IMG/VR virus record: IMGVR_UViG_3300006916_000200
Span: 1 to 32,044 of that record
Strand: one strand, 5' to 3'
From: a virus
DNA: 32,044 bases
Under the pieces are notes generated by a model. It ran no database searches, was not told the origin of the DNA, and saw nothing but the letters and a program-made list of their open reading frames with translations. Positions 1 to 7,720 of this stretch are shown here, one piece after another. Each line of letters begins with the position of its first letter. The first letter of the stretch is position 1. The position numbers and the translations under genes were made by a program.

Positions 1-331
1 TGATGTAGCTCCAAATAATTTGCTAGATACATGGGGAGCTATTAGTTCAAGCGGGAATGTAATCCAGCATAGATATCTTCAAGACTATATGGTTAGGGTG
101 AGATTGAATGGCGACAACTACGAGGGTATGTATTGGGCTACTGTAGATTACGACTATGGCGGCTTTGCTCATGACCCAGAGCAGCACAAAACAAGCAATA
201 TAGTGCTTCTTGATTCTGGGCAAATATGCGCGGCTCCTAACAATTTTTGCTTGTTTACAGATGGACATTTTACTGATGTTCCTGAAAAATTTATCTACCG
301 TAGAAACCAGAAATATTTTACAGTTGATTAA
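1..331 (+). CDS. Hypothetical protein, 5' end outside window
   Basis: The reading frame is open from base 2 to the TAA at 329-331, so the N-terminus lies outside the window. A TTG at 20 could serve as a start but has no ribosome binding site, so a partial gene is more likely. About 110 residues are visible. They are rich in Tyr, Asp and Asn with no membrane segment, signal peptide or recognised motif. The stop overlaps the next start (TAATG), which suggests translational coupling in an early operon. I do not recognise the family. Confidence 0.6.
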   Translation, partial: DVAPNNLLDTWGAISSSGNVIQHRYLQDYMVRVRLNGDNYEGMYWATVDYDYGGFAHDPEQHKTSNIVLLDSGQICAAPNNFCLFTDGHFTDVPEKFIYRRNQKYFTVD

Positions 332-525
332 TGACAGCTTACTTGGTGTGCAATGAATGTGGTATTAGAGATGTGTCTTTGGATACAGAGTGCTGTGACA
401 GATGCGGCAAAAACCTCTGGCTCGACTGGGACGAAAGATACGATAAAGAAGAGGACGAAGCCTATGAAGAACCAGGACAATACCCAGAAGACGATGACAC
501 CGACTACATTATTGTCGAACACTGA
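331..525 (+). CDS. Small zinc-ribbon protein
   Basis: This 64-residue protein has two CxxC pairs (Cys7/Cys10 and Cys22/Cys25), the usual layout of a zinc ribbon. They are followed by a very acidic tail (residues 31-64, rich in Asp and Glu) ending in IIVEH. Its ATG overlaps the previous stop. Small zinc-ribbon proteins with acidic tails are common in phage early regions and may contact protein or nucleic acid; the exact job is unknown. Zinc binding is inferred from cysteine spacing only. Confidence 0.6.
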   Translation: MTAYLVCNECGIRDVSLDTECCDRCGKNLWLDWDERYDKEEDEAYEEPGQYPEDDDTDYIIVEH

Positions 526-658
526 AAAGGGTGAAGCTACCTATGTTGCTGATTTAATATTTCATCTTATTCAGCAGGAGTTAGATAACAACAAGGGCGA
601 TATGGTTGATTTAAAAGAGGTTCATAAAAGGGTGAGGGAAATGTTATGTCGGACGTAG
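464..658 (+). CDS. Small hypothetical protein overlapping the zinc-ribbon gene
   Basis: A 64-residue ORF whose first 62 bases overlap the zinc-ribbon gene in another frame. The ATG at 464 was chosen because GAGGA lies about 10 bases upstream; a longer reading from 353 lacks such a site, and an internal ATG at 494 is the alternative. The C-terminal 43 residues, outside the overlap, look like a real soluble helical protein (DLIFHLIQQELDNNKGD). The overlapping N-terminal part is less certain. No family recognised. Confidence 0.5.
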   Translation: MKNQDNTQKTMTPTTLLSNTEKGEATYVADLIFHLIQQELDNNKGDMVDLKEVHKRVREMLCRT

Positions 659-735
659 TTGTCTTTGGCGTTGGGCTGTTCGTCGGTTCAGGTGTGACTC
701 TAATCTTTATGTGTTTGATTTCAATGAGCCGATGA
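646..735 (+). CDS. Tiny single-pass membrane protein (DUF3789-like)
   Basis: A 29-residue peptide consisting almost only of one hydrophobic helix with glycines and a Cys (GVGLFVGSGVTLIFMCL), then a short polar end. Glycine-rich start, MCL near the end and a total length near 30 residues resemble the DUF3789 family of phage and mobile-element membrane peptides; that match is from memory. The start overlaps the previous gene by 13 bases, with GAGGGAA just upstream as ribosome binding site. Function unknown. Confidence 0.5.
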   Translation: MSDVVVFGVGLFVGSGVTLIFMCLISMSR

Positions 736-800
736 CTTTCTTTTGGTTAATTTTATTTATTATTTTTATAGTCGTTTTAGACAAGGAGTTAAATAGATGA
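732..800 (+). CDS. Possible 22-residue membrane peptide
   Basis: The ATG overlaps the stop of the preceding membrane peptide (ATGA), and its own stop overlaps the next start (ATGA again). The product has a hydrophobic core (FFWLILFIIFIVVL) and a charged end (DKELNR). There is no independent ribosome binding site, so translation would depend on coupling. Double ATGA coupling favours a real gene, but the ORF is so short that it could be chance. Confidence 0.35.
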   Translation: MTFFWLILFIIFIVVLDKELNR

Positions 801-1117
801 GTAAGTTTGATATTGATCCAGAGCAAGATATTAAGAACGCACAAGCCTGTGGCAATGCTTATGTTTCTGAGCGTGGAAAAGGTTACATGGCTCAGTTCTT
901 ACAGGAGTCTGATCTTCTAGAAAAGTTAACTGACGAAATTGGTTTAGATGATAAGTCTGAAGAGGCTGTTGAGTATTGGAACAAGATATTTCAGGCCTAC
1001 GGAAAGTATTTAGCTTTATCTTATACTATGGGTTACATGGATGGCATGAAGGGCGAGAAGGTAACAAAGCTTCATATTCCTATGGACGATGATCCTGGTC
1101 CTAATGGAGCAGGGTAA
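797..1117 (+). CDS. Hypothetical early protein
   Basis: 106 residues, acidic, mostly helical, with no cysteine pair motif or membrane segment. The start is supported by AAGGAG eight bases upstream of the ATG at 797, one of the best ribosome binding sites in the region. It is last in the first + strand cluster and meets the antisense gene ending at 1101 with a 17-base convergent overlap. No family recognised. Confidence 0.65.
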   Translation: MSKFDIDPEQDIKNAQACGNAYVSERGKGYMAQFLQESDLLEKLTDEIGLDDKSEEAVEYWNKIFQAYGKYLALSYTMGYMDGMKGEKVTKLHIPMDDDPGPNGAG

Positions 1118-1367
1118 GCTGCTCATAGAAAGCTTCAGCAAACTTATCACAAATTTCATCCATCGTATCGTAAGTAACAAAACCTATTAGTTCATAGAAC
1201 TCACAGGTGTTATCTTCAGCAATAGTTCCCGTGGCGATTACCTCATCTCCACTTTCAAGCTCTATGCAAATGGTGAAGGTGAAGGTGCTTTTGTTGAAAT
1301 CGGTAGCATCGAATTCAAGTATTCTTGAGCCTCTTGGGAGTTTTGGGTCTTCTTGATTATCGTCCAT
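1101..1367 (-). CDS. Hypothetical protein downstream of VRR-NUC
   Basis: 88 residues with alternating strand-forming segments (FTFTICIELESGDEVIATG), an acidic C-terminus and no recognised motif. Its first 106 bases overlap the 3' end of the nuclease gene in another frame, an unusually long overlap, so the true start might be downstream; however no other ATG lies before residue 68. It is transcribed with the nuclease against the surrounding genes. Function unknown. Confidence 0.5.
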   Translation of the reverse strand: MDDNQEDPKLPRGSRILEFDATDFNKSTFTFTICIELESGDEVIATGTIAEDNTCEFYELIGFVTYDTMDEICDKFAEAFYEQLTLLH

Positions 1368-1795
1368 TTCTTGAATATTTTATCAAGTAATTCAGCCGAG
1401 TCCACAACACAGGCAAAACCATTCATTCGTATAGTTCTCTTAATATATTCCTGTTGGCGGTAGTTTTTTTCTCTATTAAATGTTGAGAGTCTGCCAGGAG
1501 CTTTGCACTCAATGGCTATGAATATCCCTTCATTGTTGACGCCTTGAATGTCGGGTGTTCCTGGGTTCATTGTCTGTGATGTGTAGCGTCCTGAGTGTCG
1601 GTTATATGTGGCCTTAGCTTCATATACCTGTAGTTCCCAGCCCATTTTAACAGCCCATTTAAGACAAGCCTTTACAACCTCTTTTTCTGGCTGCTTGTTT
1701 TTCTTCTTACGCTTAGCTGGTTTCTTTTGAGGTAATTGCTTTTCGTGAAAATTTTCTACTGCTTTTCTTATTCGCCGCTTAAAGTCATCGCTCAT
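1262..1795 (-). CDS. VRR-NUC domain nuclease
   Basis: 177 residues. After a Lys-rich N-terminal arm (residues 20-35), residues 37-135 carry the VRR-NUC version of the PD-(D/E)XK fold: Glu39 in the first helix, GTPDIQG with Asp82, IECKAPGR with Glu96 and Lys98, and the Gln-rich helix RQQEY near 113-117. Stand-alone VRR-NUC proteins are frequent in phages and cleave branched DNA such as Holliday junctions or flaps. A role in recombination or in resolving replicated phage DNA is inferred from the neighbouring exonuclease, ATPase and SSB genes. The C-terminal 40 residues are outside the domain and overlap the next gene. Confidence 0.85.
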   Translation of the reverse strand: MSDDFKRRIRKAVENFHEKQLPQKKPAKRKKKNKQPEKEVVKACLKWAVKMGWELQVYEAKATYNRHSGRYTSQTMNPGTPDIQGVNNEGIFIAIECKAPGRLSTFNREKNYRQQEYIKRTIRMNGFACVVDSAELLDKIFKKWTIIKKTQNSQEAQEYLNSMLPISTKAPSPSPFA

Positions 1796-1798
1796 TTT

Positions 1799-1854
1799 CC
1801 TTGATGTTCCCCTTACTGACTAATAGCTTAGGGGAGTTAGTGAAAACGTCAAGG
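1799..1854. promoter_or_regulatory. Nested inverted repeat in divergent intergenic region
   Basis: Between the divergent nuclease genes, CCTTGATGTT (1799-1808) can pair with AACGTCAAGG (1845-1854), ten pairs with one G-T wobble. Inside it CCCCT (1809-1813) pairs with AGGGG (1830-1834). Such a nested palindrome between two divergent starts could be a repressor or regulator site, or a structured leader for the + strand gene. The right arm runs into the GGGGG used as ribosome binding site for the gene at 1865, so folding could also limit translation. Regulatory role is inference. Confidence 0.45.
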
Positions 1855-1864
1855 GGGCATGTGA

Positions 1865-2734
1865 GTGGAAAGACCTGAATCAGGTACATATATAGACAAT
1901 TTGGCTGAGCATCTGTATCACGACAGAACTCATGGGTATTCATCATCTGATATTAAGATGCTTTTAAAGAGCACTCCATATCATTTTAAGTATTTCTACG
2001 ACAAGCCAGCGACACCGCCTACTGAGGCTATGAAGCTTGGATCAATGCTTCACGGCCAAGTGTTAAGGCCAGAAGCTATGGATGAAGAGATCACTGTCAT
2101 GCCGGACTTTAACTTAAGAACTAAAGACGGTCGGGCCAATAAGGAACAATTTCTAGAGGACAATCCCCATAAGCTTGTGATTACTCCTAAGCAATGGGAA
2201 GAGGGTATGAGGATGGCTGATTCTGTCAGTAAGAATGATCAAGCCATGGAGTTACTTGAAGGGTCTATTAGGGAGCGTTCTATGTGGGCTGAAGCAATGG
2301 GTTTGCCGATTAGAGCTAGGGCTGATGCTTATAAGAAGAACGCGCTTTTGGAACTTAAGTCCACAAGGGATGCGAGCTTTGACGGGTTTAGAAGACAAAT
2401 TGCTAACTTAAAATATCATGTATCTCTTATTCATTATGCTGTTTGCTTGGAGCAATGTGTTCCTGAGATCGAGTCTGTTTCTAACATGGAATATTACTTT
2501 ATATGTGTTGAAAATTCTGAGCCTTACACAACGGCTGTTTACAAAGCTTCACAGAACATGATTGATGAAGCATGGGAAGAGTGGAAGCGCGGGATGGAGT
2601 TACTTAAAACTTCAATCGAAAGCGACCATTGGGAAGGCTACATGAACCATGGTGAGATCGAGGAAATTGATTTACCAAGCTGGGCTTACAAGTCTCAGAA
2701 GATAGAAGACCTAGATCAATCATCAACTTTTTAA
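1865..2734 (+). CDS. RecE/YqaJ-like PD-(D/E)XK exonuclease
   Basis: 289 residues. The family pattern of phage RecE-type exonucleases (DUF3799/PDDEXK) is visible: SSSDIKMLLKSTPYHFKY at the N-terminus, GSMLHG with His63, WAEAMGLPIRARADAY (142-156) with Glu143, Arg152 and Asp154, LLELKSTRDAS (161-171) with Glu163 and Lys165, and the motif RRQIANLKYHVSLIHY (176-191). These enzymes degrade one strand of a duplex to produce 3' single-stranded tails for annealing. The GTG at 1865 is required because an in-frame stop lies directly before it, and GGGGG sits nine bases upstream. It is followed at 9 bases by the Sak4-like gene, as expected for a phage recombination operon. Confidence 0.85.
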   Translation: MERPESGTYIDNLAEHLYHDRTHGYSSSDIKMLLKSTPYHFKYFYDKPATPPTEAMKLGSMLHGQVLRPEAMDEEITVMPDFNLRTKDGRANKEQFLEDNPHKLVITPKQWEEGMRMADSVSKNDQAMELLEGSIRERSMWAEAMGLPIRARADAYKKNALLELKSTRDASFDGFRRQIANLKYHVSLIHYAVCLEQCVPEIESVSNMEYYFICVENSEPYTTAVYKASQNMIDEAWEEWKRGMELLKTSIESDHWEGYMNHGEIEEIDLPSWAYKSQKIEDLDQSSTF

Positions 2735-2743
2735 GGAGATAGT

Positions 2744-3424
2744 ATGAGTTTAAGAAAAGCATCCCAAGACAATGTGAAGTTAAGGATTGCCCTTTGCGGT
2801 GAGTCTAATAGTGGCAAGACTTTTAGTTCTTTAGTTTTGGCTAAGGCTATTAGTGGAAGCTTAGATAAGACCGCCATTATTGATACTGAATGTCGTGGAG
2901 ATTTATATTCAAAGCATTTTAAAGGCTACGAGATCTTTGATTTCAAGCCTCCTTTTACACCTGAAGCTGCGATTGCTGCGCTAAAGGAATGTGCTGAGGC
3001 TGGCATGGAGAACGTAATATTTGATTCTGCATCTGATGTTTGGGAAGGAACTTTACAGATCCATTCCGATCTTGTGGGAACGAACTATAAAACAAGTTTT
3101 CCTATGTGGGGAAAGGTTGGCCCTAGATGGGATGCTTTTAGAAACGCTGTTAATAACTACCCAGGAAATGCCTTCACTTCATGGAGAATGAAGGAGAAGC
3201 TAACACCTATTAATGGGAAGATGATTAACGAGGGATTGAAAGTTATAGCGCGTGGTGGAGCTAAAGGAATTAAGTTCGACTACCAAGTGGCTTTTGTTTT
3301 AAACGATAAGCACGAGGCTACTGTGGGTAAGGATAACTTACACCTGTTCACTGACTGGAAAGAGCCTATGGTTATTGATAAGGAAGTTGGATTAAAATTA
3401 AAGAATTGGTTATTAAACAAATAA
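2744..3424 (+). CDS. Sak4-like RecA-fold ATPase (recombination)
   Basis: 226 residues. Walker A is GESNSGKT (19-26) and Walker B is VIFDS (91-95); IDTECRGDLY (46-55) follows the first strand. This is the AAA_24/Sak4 type: short single-domain RecA-fold ATPases that act as single-strand annealing proteins in phages lacking RecT or Red-beta. A strong AAGGAG precedes the ATG by about seven bases. Its position between the exonuclease and SSB genes fits a role in exonuclease-coupled annealing, since known Sak4 proteins depend on SSB. No RecT or Erf homologue is visible in this window. Confidence 0.8.
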   Translation: MSLRKASQDNVKLRIALCGESNSGKTFSSLVLAKAISGSLDKTAIIDTECRGDLYSKHFKGYEIFDFKPPFTPEAAIAALKECAEAGMENVIFDSASDVWEGTLQIHSDLVGTNYKTSFPMWGKVGPRWDAFRNAVNNYPGNAFTSWRMKEKLTPINGKMINEGLKVIARGGAKGIKFDYQVAFVLNDKHEATVGKDNLHLFTDWKEPMVIDKEVGLKLKNWLLNK

Positions 3425-3436
3425 AGGGAGGACTAT

Positions 3437-3847
3437 ATGTCTGGAATTAATAAGGTTATTTTAGTGGGTCGTTTAGGAACAGATCCAGAAGTTAAAGCTG
3501 TTGGCGACAGTTCTGTGTGTAACTTTTCGATGGCTACTAGCGAGTCTTGGAAAGATAAGGAAGGCAACAAGCAAGAAAAAACAGAGTGGCACAAAATCGC
3601 TGTATGGGGGAAACTTGCTGATGTTTGCGAGAGATATTTGTCTAAAGGAAAACAAGTTTATTTAGAGGGGAGTCTTCACACAAGATCTTGGGAGACTGAT
3701 ACTGGGGAGAAAAGGTACTCTACAGAGATCAAAGGAACTAAGGTTGAATTCTTAGGTGGAGGCGAGGCGAGGGAAGAATCTCCGGCAGCCCTGCAATCTG
3801 ATAAAAAAAGAGATGTTCCTAATCACGCCGACAACATTCAGTTTTAA
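3437..3847 (+). CDS. ssb: Single-stranded DNA-binding protein
   Basis: 136 residues with the full SSB pattern: [16 protein letters not shown] at the start, the [21 protein letters not shown] block and [12 protein letters not shown] (OB fold, residues about 5-105). A short linker and the acidic tip DNIQF follow, comparable to the DDIPF tip that recruits partner proteins. It coats single-stranded DNA during phage replication and recombination. AGGGAGG lies just upstream of the ATG. It is the last gene of the + strand module and is followed by a terminator. The linker is shorter than in host SSB. Confidence 0.95.
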   Translation: MSGINKVILVGRLGTDPEVKAVGDSSVCNFSMATSESWKDKEGNKQEKTEWHKIAVWGKLADVCERYLSKGKQVYLEGSLHTRSWETDTGEKRYSTEIKGTKVEFLGGGEAREESPAALQSDKKRDVPNHADNIQF

Positions 3848-3868
3848 AAAGAAGTAGTATTCTTTTAG

Positions 3869-3911
3869 ATGCCTAGTACATCCTTTGGTTAACGGGAGCT
3901 AGGCATTTTTT
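3869..3911 (+). terminator. Rho-independent terminator after ssb
   Basis: ATGCCTAG (3869-3876) pairs perfectly with CTAGGCAT (3899-3906), followed by a run of T to 3911. It ends the + strand recombination operon. The late operon ends in the same place from the other side: the stop of the last - strand gene (3910-3912) lies in the T-run. On the - strand the hairpin is not followed by a good T-run, so termination there is less certain. Confidence 0.9.
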
Positions 3912-4221
3912 ATGATGGTTTGCCAGCAGGGCCTTTATTCGGACCAGCTTTATCTTCACCGTCGTTGTTCCAGCCTAGAGTTTTTTGAGAGAAATAATCC
4001 TCTTCTCTTCTTTGCTGTTCTTCAAGCTCCTCTTCAGCTTTCTTTGCAGTTAGCTTTCTAAGGTCTTCAAAGTCTAGAAACTTTTTAGCGGCCATCATCT
4101 TAGCTTCGATAACAGGCTTAACTTGTTTCATCAGCTTTTCATCAGACTCAATTTCACGAGCCTTTAAAACAATATCAGCGCACTCTTCAACCATCTTTTG
4201 TTCTTGGTTTTGTTCTTCCAT
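3910..4221 (-). CDS. Hypothetical protein, end of late operon
   Basis: 103 residues, highly charged and helical, with a likely coiled coil (residues 30-80, KKAEEELEEQQRREEDYF) and a Gly/Pro/Lys-rich C-terminus. It starts within the stop of the preceding 623-residue protein (shared base 4221). Last gene of the late operon, so probably a virion or assembly accessory protein. No family recognised. Confidence 0.65.
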   Translation of the reverse strand: MEEQNQEQKMVEECADIVLKAREIESDEKLMKQVKPVIEAKMMAAKKFLDFEDLRKLTAKKAEEELEEQQRREEDYFSQKTLGWNNDGEDKAGPNKGPAGKPS

Positions 4222-6092
4222 TAATCTCTCCCAGACATTTCATCTCTATACTCACGGTTCATCTGAAGCCATGGAGTGTAGAGTAAGTTTTTCTCTAATA
4301 GCAAATCTTTTTTACCTCTGTTCATTAATGCTCTACCGCCCCTAGTCTGAACCTCAGTGAGTCGTAAAGCATCAGCAATCTTTTTCATCGCAAGAGCTTT
4401 AGGGCTTAACACTGACATCGCTGAGTCAACAGGAGTTGCCCAAAGTTTTCTCATCTCCTTGATAGCGTCCATTCTTGCTCGCTCTTTGGTAGACAAAAGC
4501 TTTCCTAATTGCTCTTGAACATAGCGAACATCTTCAGCCGGAAGTTTTCCAAGAGTGTCGTTAACAGCGTCTATTGTAGCCTCATTAAGACCGAAGGCTT
4601 TTTTCTTTAAAAGACCTTTTCCTGTACCACTCCCAGTAACTACATCGTAAGCCTTGTCTCCAATAACATCGTAAGTTGAAGACTTCCATCCGGATGTTTG
4701 CTTTGGAGCTGGACCCATAATCCTGTCTACGGTTGCTCCCCAAGGAGCTACAACGCCTTCGTCCAATACTGTTAGCGGAGGTTGAGAACTAATTTTTTCT
4801 GGATAAGTTGTTCCAGTTGTTCTTAACTTTTGCTGACCTTCAATGGATGGTATTTTTTTGTACTGAGAGGCCTCAGGTACTACTTGCCCCATGAGTATTT
4901 CATCTTCAACATAAGGAGCTTTTCCAGGTAATATAGCATCTGGATCTTGCTTTAGCTTTTTCCAAACTCTAAATTTTTCCGCTAAGTCAGTGTCTAATGG
5001 ACTTAGATTCCCACCCAAAGGTAGTTTTTTTCCGCTTGATGTTGGTAAAGATCTGTAAGGCCCAACATAGTCTCCTTGTGTTGGCAAAGAACCGACCTCT
5101 TCAAACTTATCTCCGAGAACGCGTTTTAGTTTTTCAACGCCTCCCTCGCCTCTTATAGTTTCAAGCTGAGTCTGGGCTGGGGTTATCTTTCTTCCTTGCG
5201 GAAGTTCACGAATAAACTGCTCTCCCTCTTTAGCTCCTAAATCAAGGTATTTCTTAGCGTCAGCTTCCATAATATCAGCAATGCCTTGAAGCGCAGGGTC
5301 CTTGCTTTTTCTTATTTCAGCAATCTTTTCCATGAGTGGACCCATGGCTCTGTTCATATCTACTTCAGCACCTTTTCTTCCGGCCTCTAGAAGTATGCTA
5401 TTTCTTTGATCAAGGTATTGAGCCGCTAACTCATCAATCTGTTTTTGAATTTGTTCCGACGAGCCGACAACTCCTCTTTCCATTAGTAAGTCTGATACAG
5501 GCTCTTTTCCGTATTTAGCAGCCTGAATATCTAGCTCTTTTAATCCTGTTTTGTAAGACTTTCTACCAAGCTTATCATAAAGCTTAGCAAGACCAGACAT
5601 ACCAAAGGTGGAGTAAGTTAAAGGATCTAAGGCGATGTCACCAGTAAGTCCTGTTATTGTGTTTGCCGTTCCAGGAGTTGCTCCATCTCTTGCTTGAAAT
5701 TCACTCATTGTTGGAGCTTGCCCAGTTAAGGCTCTTTTAAAATCATCTGCTGTTACAAGGTTTGGTTTTTTTGCGTATTCGTTTTCTACACCGGCAGCTT
5801 CTAGAGCTTTAGCTAAAGCCCTTGGGACATTCATAAGTCCACGGTAACCAGTTCTAACCAAGCCACCAGGCATATCAGCCGTTCTCATTGCCATATCTAT
5901 AGGGTTAACTCCCTCTGGATCTGGAATAGCTTTCGTTCCTGACAAGACAGAGCCATCATCTTCATAAGGATCTCTCGCTGGTTCTAACTGAATTTCTCCA
6001 GATTCGGCGAGGTATTGAAGGTATTGATTAACCTCTTCTGGGTTTTGTCCAGAATCTATTAGGTATTGTTTGTATTCTTCGGCTTCACTCAT
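4221..6092 (-). CDS. Large internal virion / ejection-type protein
   Basis: 623 residues with no membrane segment. The N-terminus is acidic and Gln-rich (EEYKQYLIDSGQNPEEVNQY), then comes GLTGDIALDPLTYSTFG near residue 150, a motif I associate with internal or ejection proteins of podoviruses. Most of the remainder is helical, charged, low in cysteine, and ends in a basic region. Its place after connector, nozzle and other internal-protein-like genes supports a protein carried in the capsid and ejected with DNA. No lysozyme or transglycosylase motif could be identified, so enzymatic activity is not claimed. Confidence 0.55.
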   Translation of the reverse strand: MSEAEEYKQYLIDSGQNPEEVNQYLQYLAESGEIQLEPARDPYEDDGSVLSGTKAIPDPEGVNPIDMAMRTADMPGGLVRTGYRGLMNVPRALAKALEAAGVENEYAKKPNLVTADDFKRALTGQAPTMSEFQARDGATPGTANTITGLTGDIALDPLTYSTFGMSGLAKLYDKLGRKSYKTGLKELDIQAAKYGKEPVSDLLMERGVVGSSEQIQKQIDELAAQYLDQRNSILLEAGRKGAEVDMNRAMGPLMEKIAEIRKSKDPALQGIADIMEADAKKYLDLGAKEGEQFIRELPQGRKITPAQTQLETIRGEGGVEKLKRVLGDKFEEVGSLPTQGDYVGPYRSLPTSSGKKLPLGGNLSPLDTDLAEKFRVWKKLKQDPDAILPGKAPYVEDEILMGQVVPEASQYKKIPSIEGQQKLRTTGTTYPEKISSQPPLTVLDEGVVAPWGATVDRIMGPAPKQTSGWKSSTYDVIGDKAYDVVTGSGTGKGLLKKKAFGLNEATIDAVNDTLGKLPAEDVRYVQEQLGKLLSTKERARMDAIKEMRKLWATPVDSAMSVLSPKALAMKKIADALRLTEVQTRGGRALMNRGKKDLLLEKNLLYTPWLQMNREYRDEMSGRD

Positions 6093-7315
6093 TATTGCCC
6101 CTTAGAAGCTTTCCACTCTTCAAAGCTCATTGTTCCACCAGGACCAGATCCTACACCTGGAGGTTTTATGTCTTTCGGCTTATTCCTGGCATTGTATCCT
6201 TTTGCTGGGAAAAGTGAGTCAGTAAGTTCCATTCCTCGTTTTCTCATTTCAGGAACAAAAGGTTTATATGCAGCTTCATGTTGTTTTGCTTTTCTTATTA
6301 AGATATCTTTATATCTTTTAATTGCGGCAAGCATTTGTGTCTCTGTACTAAACGCACCAGCAGCATATTCAGACTGTAGTCTTCTTAATTCTGGATCGGT
6401 AACAGCAGCACCGGATCGATCTTTTAATTCTCTGTTGAAGATATTAGAGAAAGCTGCGTAGATTGTTTCACCCTTAGATCCAGGTTCATAAACACGACCA
6501 ACACCAGGAACCGTAATGCCAGGAGCATCAACTTCTTTTCCGTTAACTTTTCCAGTTACAGGATCAATGTCATCAATATCAAACCCAGCGACCTGTTCGA
6601 TAGTGTCGAAGGCCTTTGACATATCCTCTAGAGCGTTAATTCTTTTTTCATTAAATTTCTCGATTTTTTTATTTACTTCTTCTCTCTCTAAACGATTTTG
6701 ACCCCTTACCTTTTGGTCAAGGTTAGCCAGGGCTATTTGCTTACCGAACCCCTTTGATTCTGTTTGGCTTTGCATTTGCGCGAGCCGTGTAAGCATATTT
6801 GCTTGCTGCATACGCTGAGACTGTTCACTCTTTAGCATTTCCTGAAGAGATCCTAGTTCCATCCCAGTTAGACCTTGTTTTAGCTTTGCAATCTCTTTCG
6901 CCCTTTGATCGGCAGATTGAGGTTGATTTGCTGCTGCATATTGAGCCATGCCTGACCAGGTGGGATCATAAGCTGCTAACATCTGCATTGCTGGAGCCAC
7001 GTTAATTTGTTGCGGCGCTTGTTCTCTTTGCTGAATGAAATCTTGCATTTGCTGAGTTGCTGCTCCCTGTCTTTCAAGAAGTCTTTCCCTCAAAGCTTTT
7101 TCTTGCTCTGAAGGTTGATAGGCTTGCATCAAAGCTTCTTGAAATTGGTTTGGGATGAATGCTTGTTTAGTAGTTGTGCTTGTGCTCATTAAATCAGATT
7201 GAGGTTCAGCCTTGCCTTTCTGGAGTCTTAAGTTCTCCAGATAAGCTTGCTGTCCCTCTGGACTCATGTTAGCAACACGAATCATCTCATTTAGTTTTTT
7301 TTCATATTCATCCAT
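6092..7315 (-). CDS. Internal virion-type structural protein
   Basis: 407 residues. The N-terminal half is Gln/Met/Ala-rich and probably coiled-coil (residues 60-210). The second half contains DRSGAAVTDPELRRLQSEY and AGAFSTETQMLAAIKRYKD, a pattern I have seen in phage structural proteins next to tail nozzle genes. The C-terminus is Gly/Pro-rich (PPGVGSGPGGTMSFEEWKAS). The stop overlaps the next start at 6092. A role as an internal or ejection protein is inferred from composition and position; no enzymatic motif seen. Confidence 0.55.
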   Translation of the reverse strand: MDEYEKKLNEMIRVANMSPEGQQAYLENLRLQKGKAEPQSDLMSTSTTTKQAFIPNQFQEALMQAYQPSEQEKALRERLLERQGAATQQMQDFIQQREQAPQQINVAPAMQMLAAYDPTWSGMAQYAAANQPQSADQRAKEIAKLKQGLTGMELGSLQEMLKSEQSQRMQQANMLTRLAQMQSQTESKGFGKQIALANLDQKVRGQNRLEREEVNKKIEKFNEKRINALEDMSKAFDTIEQVAGFDIDDIDPVTGKVNGKEVDAPGITVPGVGRVYEPGSKGETIYAAFSNIFNRELKDRSGAAVTDPELRRLQSEYAAGAFSTETQMLAAIKRYKDILIRKAKQHEAAYKPFVPEMRKRGMELTDSLFPAKGYNARNKPKDIKPPGVGSGPGGTMSFEEWKASKGQ

Positions 7316-7327
7316 ATTAAAAGGCTC

Positions 7328-7720
7328 CTAACCTATAACATCCCATGGGCTTCTACCAGGGGTATAAACATTTGGCTTTGCTTGTCCAGATCCACCAAAA
7401 ACATCAGCAAATCCCTGAGCTTTATCTTGAGCACTCATAGCCTCTTCAGCGCCGCCGCCTAATCCGCCAAGACCGCCCATGCTTTGTCCCATGGAAAGAC
7501 CGCTAAGCCCTCCACCCAAAGCTCCGGAAACCATCCCAGAAGTAGAAGCGTCTGGTCTTGCAGCTTTATGCTGAACATTCATTCCCGTCCAAGGGGAAAG
7601 CCTCATCATCTCTGCATTTAAAGCCATTTCATTAGCGTCTGCTTGTTGTTGCTGTTTTCCTTTAGAGTATCCTCCAAGAGCACCTAAAGCAGCGCCCCCT
7701 AGAATAAGTGGTAGTGCCAT
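7328..7720 (-). CDS. Small Gly-rich virion-type protein
   Basis: 130 residues. A hydrophobic Ala/Gly/Leu N-terminus (PLILGGAALGALGGY) is followed by a Gln tract, and then a Gly/Met-rich stretch (about 65-92) resembling a flexible linker. Such N-terminal glycine-alanine helices are common in small podoviral internal proteins that reach the host membrane during ejection. The start overlaps the stop of the GNAT-like gene. No enzymatic motif. Assignment is by composition and position. Confidence 0.55.
   Translation of the reverse strand: MALPLILGGAALGALGGYSKGKQQQQADANEMALNAEMMRLSPWTGMNVQHKAARPDASTSGMVSGALGGGLSGLSMGQSMGGLGGLGGGAEEAMSAQDKAQGFADVFGGSGQAKPNVYTPGRSPWDVIG

Noticed and set aside
353-463. 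N-terminal extension of the small gene 464-658 from 353
   Set aside because: It lies fully inside the zinc-ribbon gene, lacks a ribosome binding site and looks like a shadow frame.
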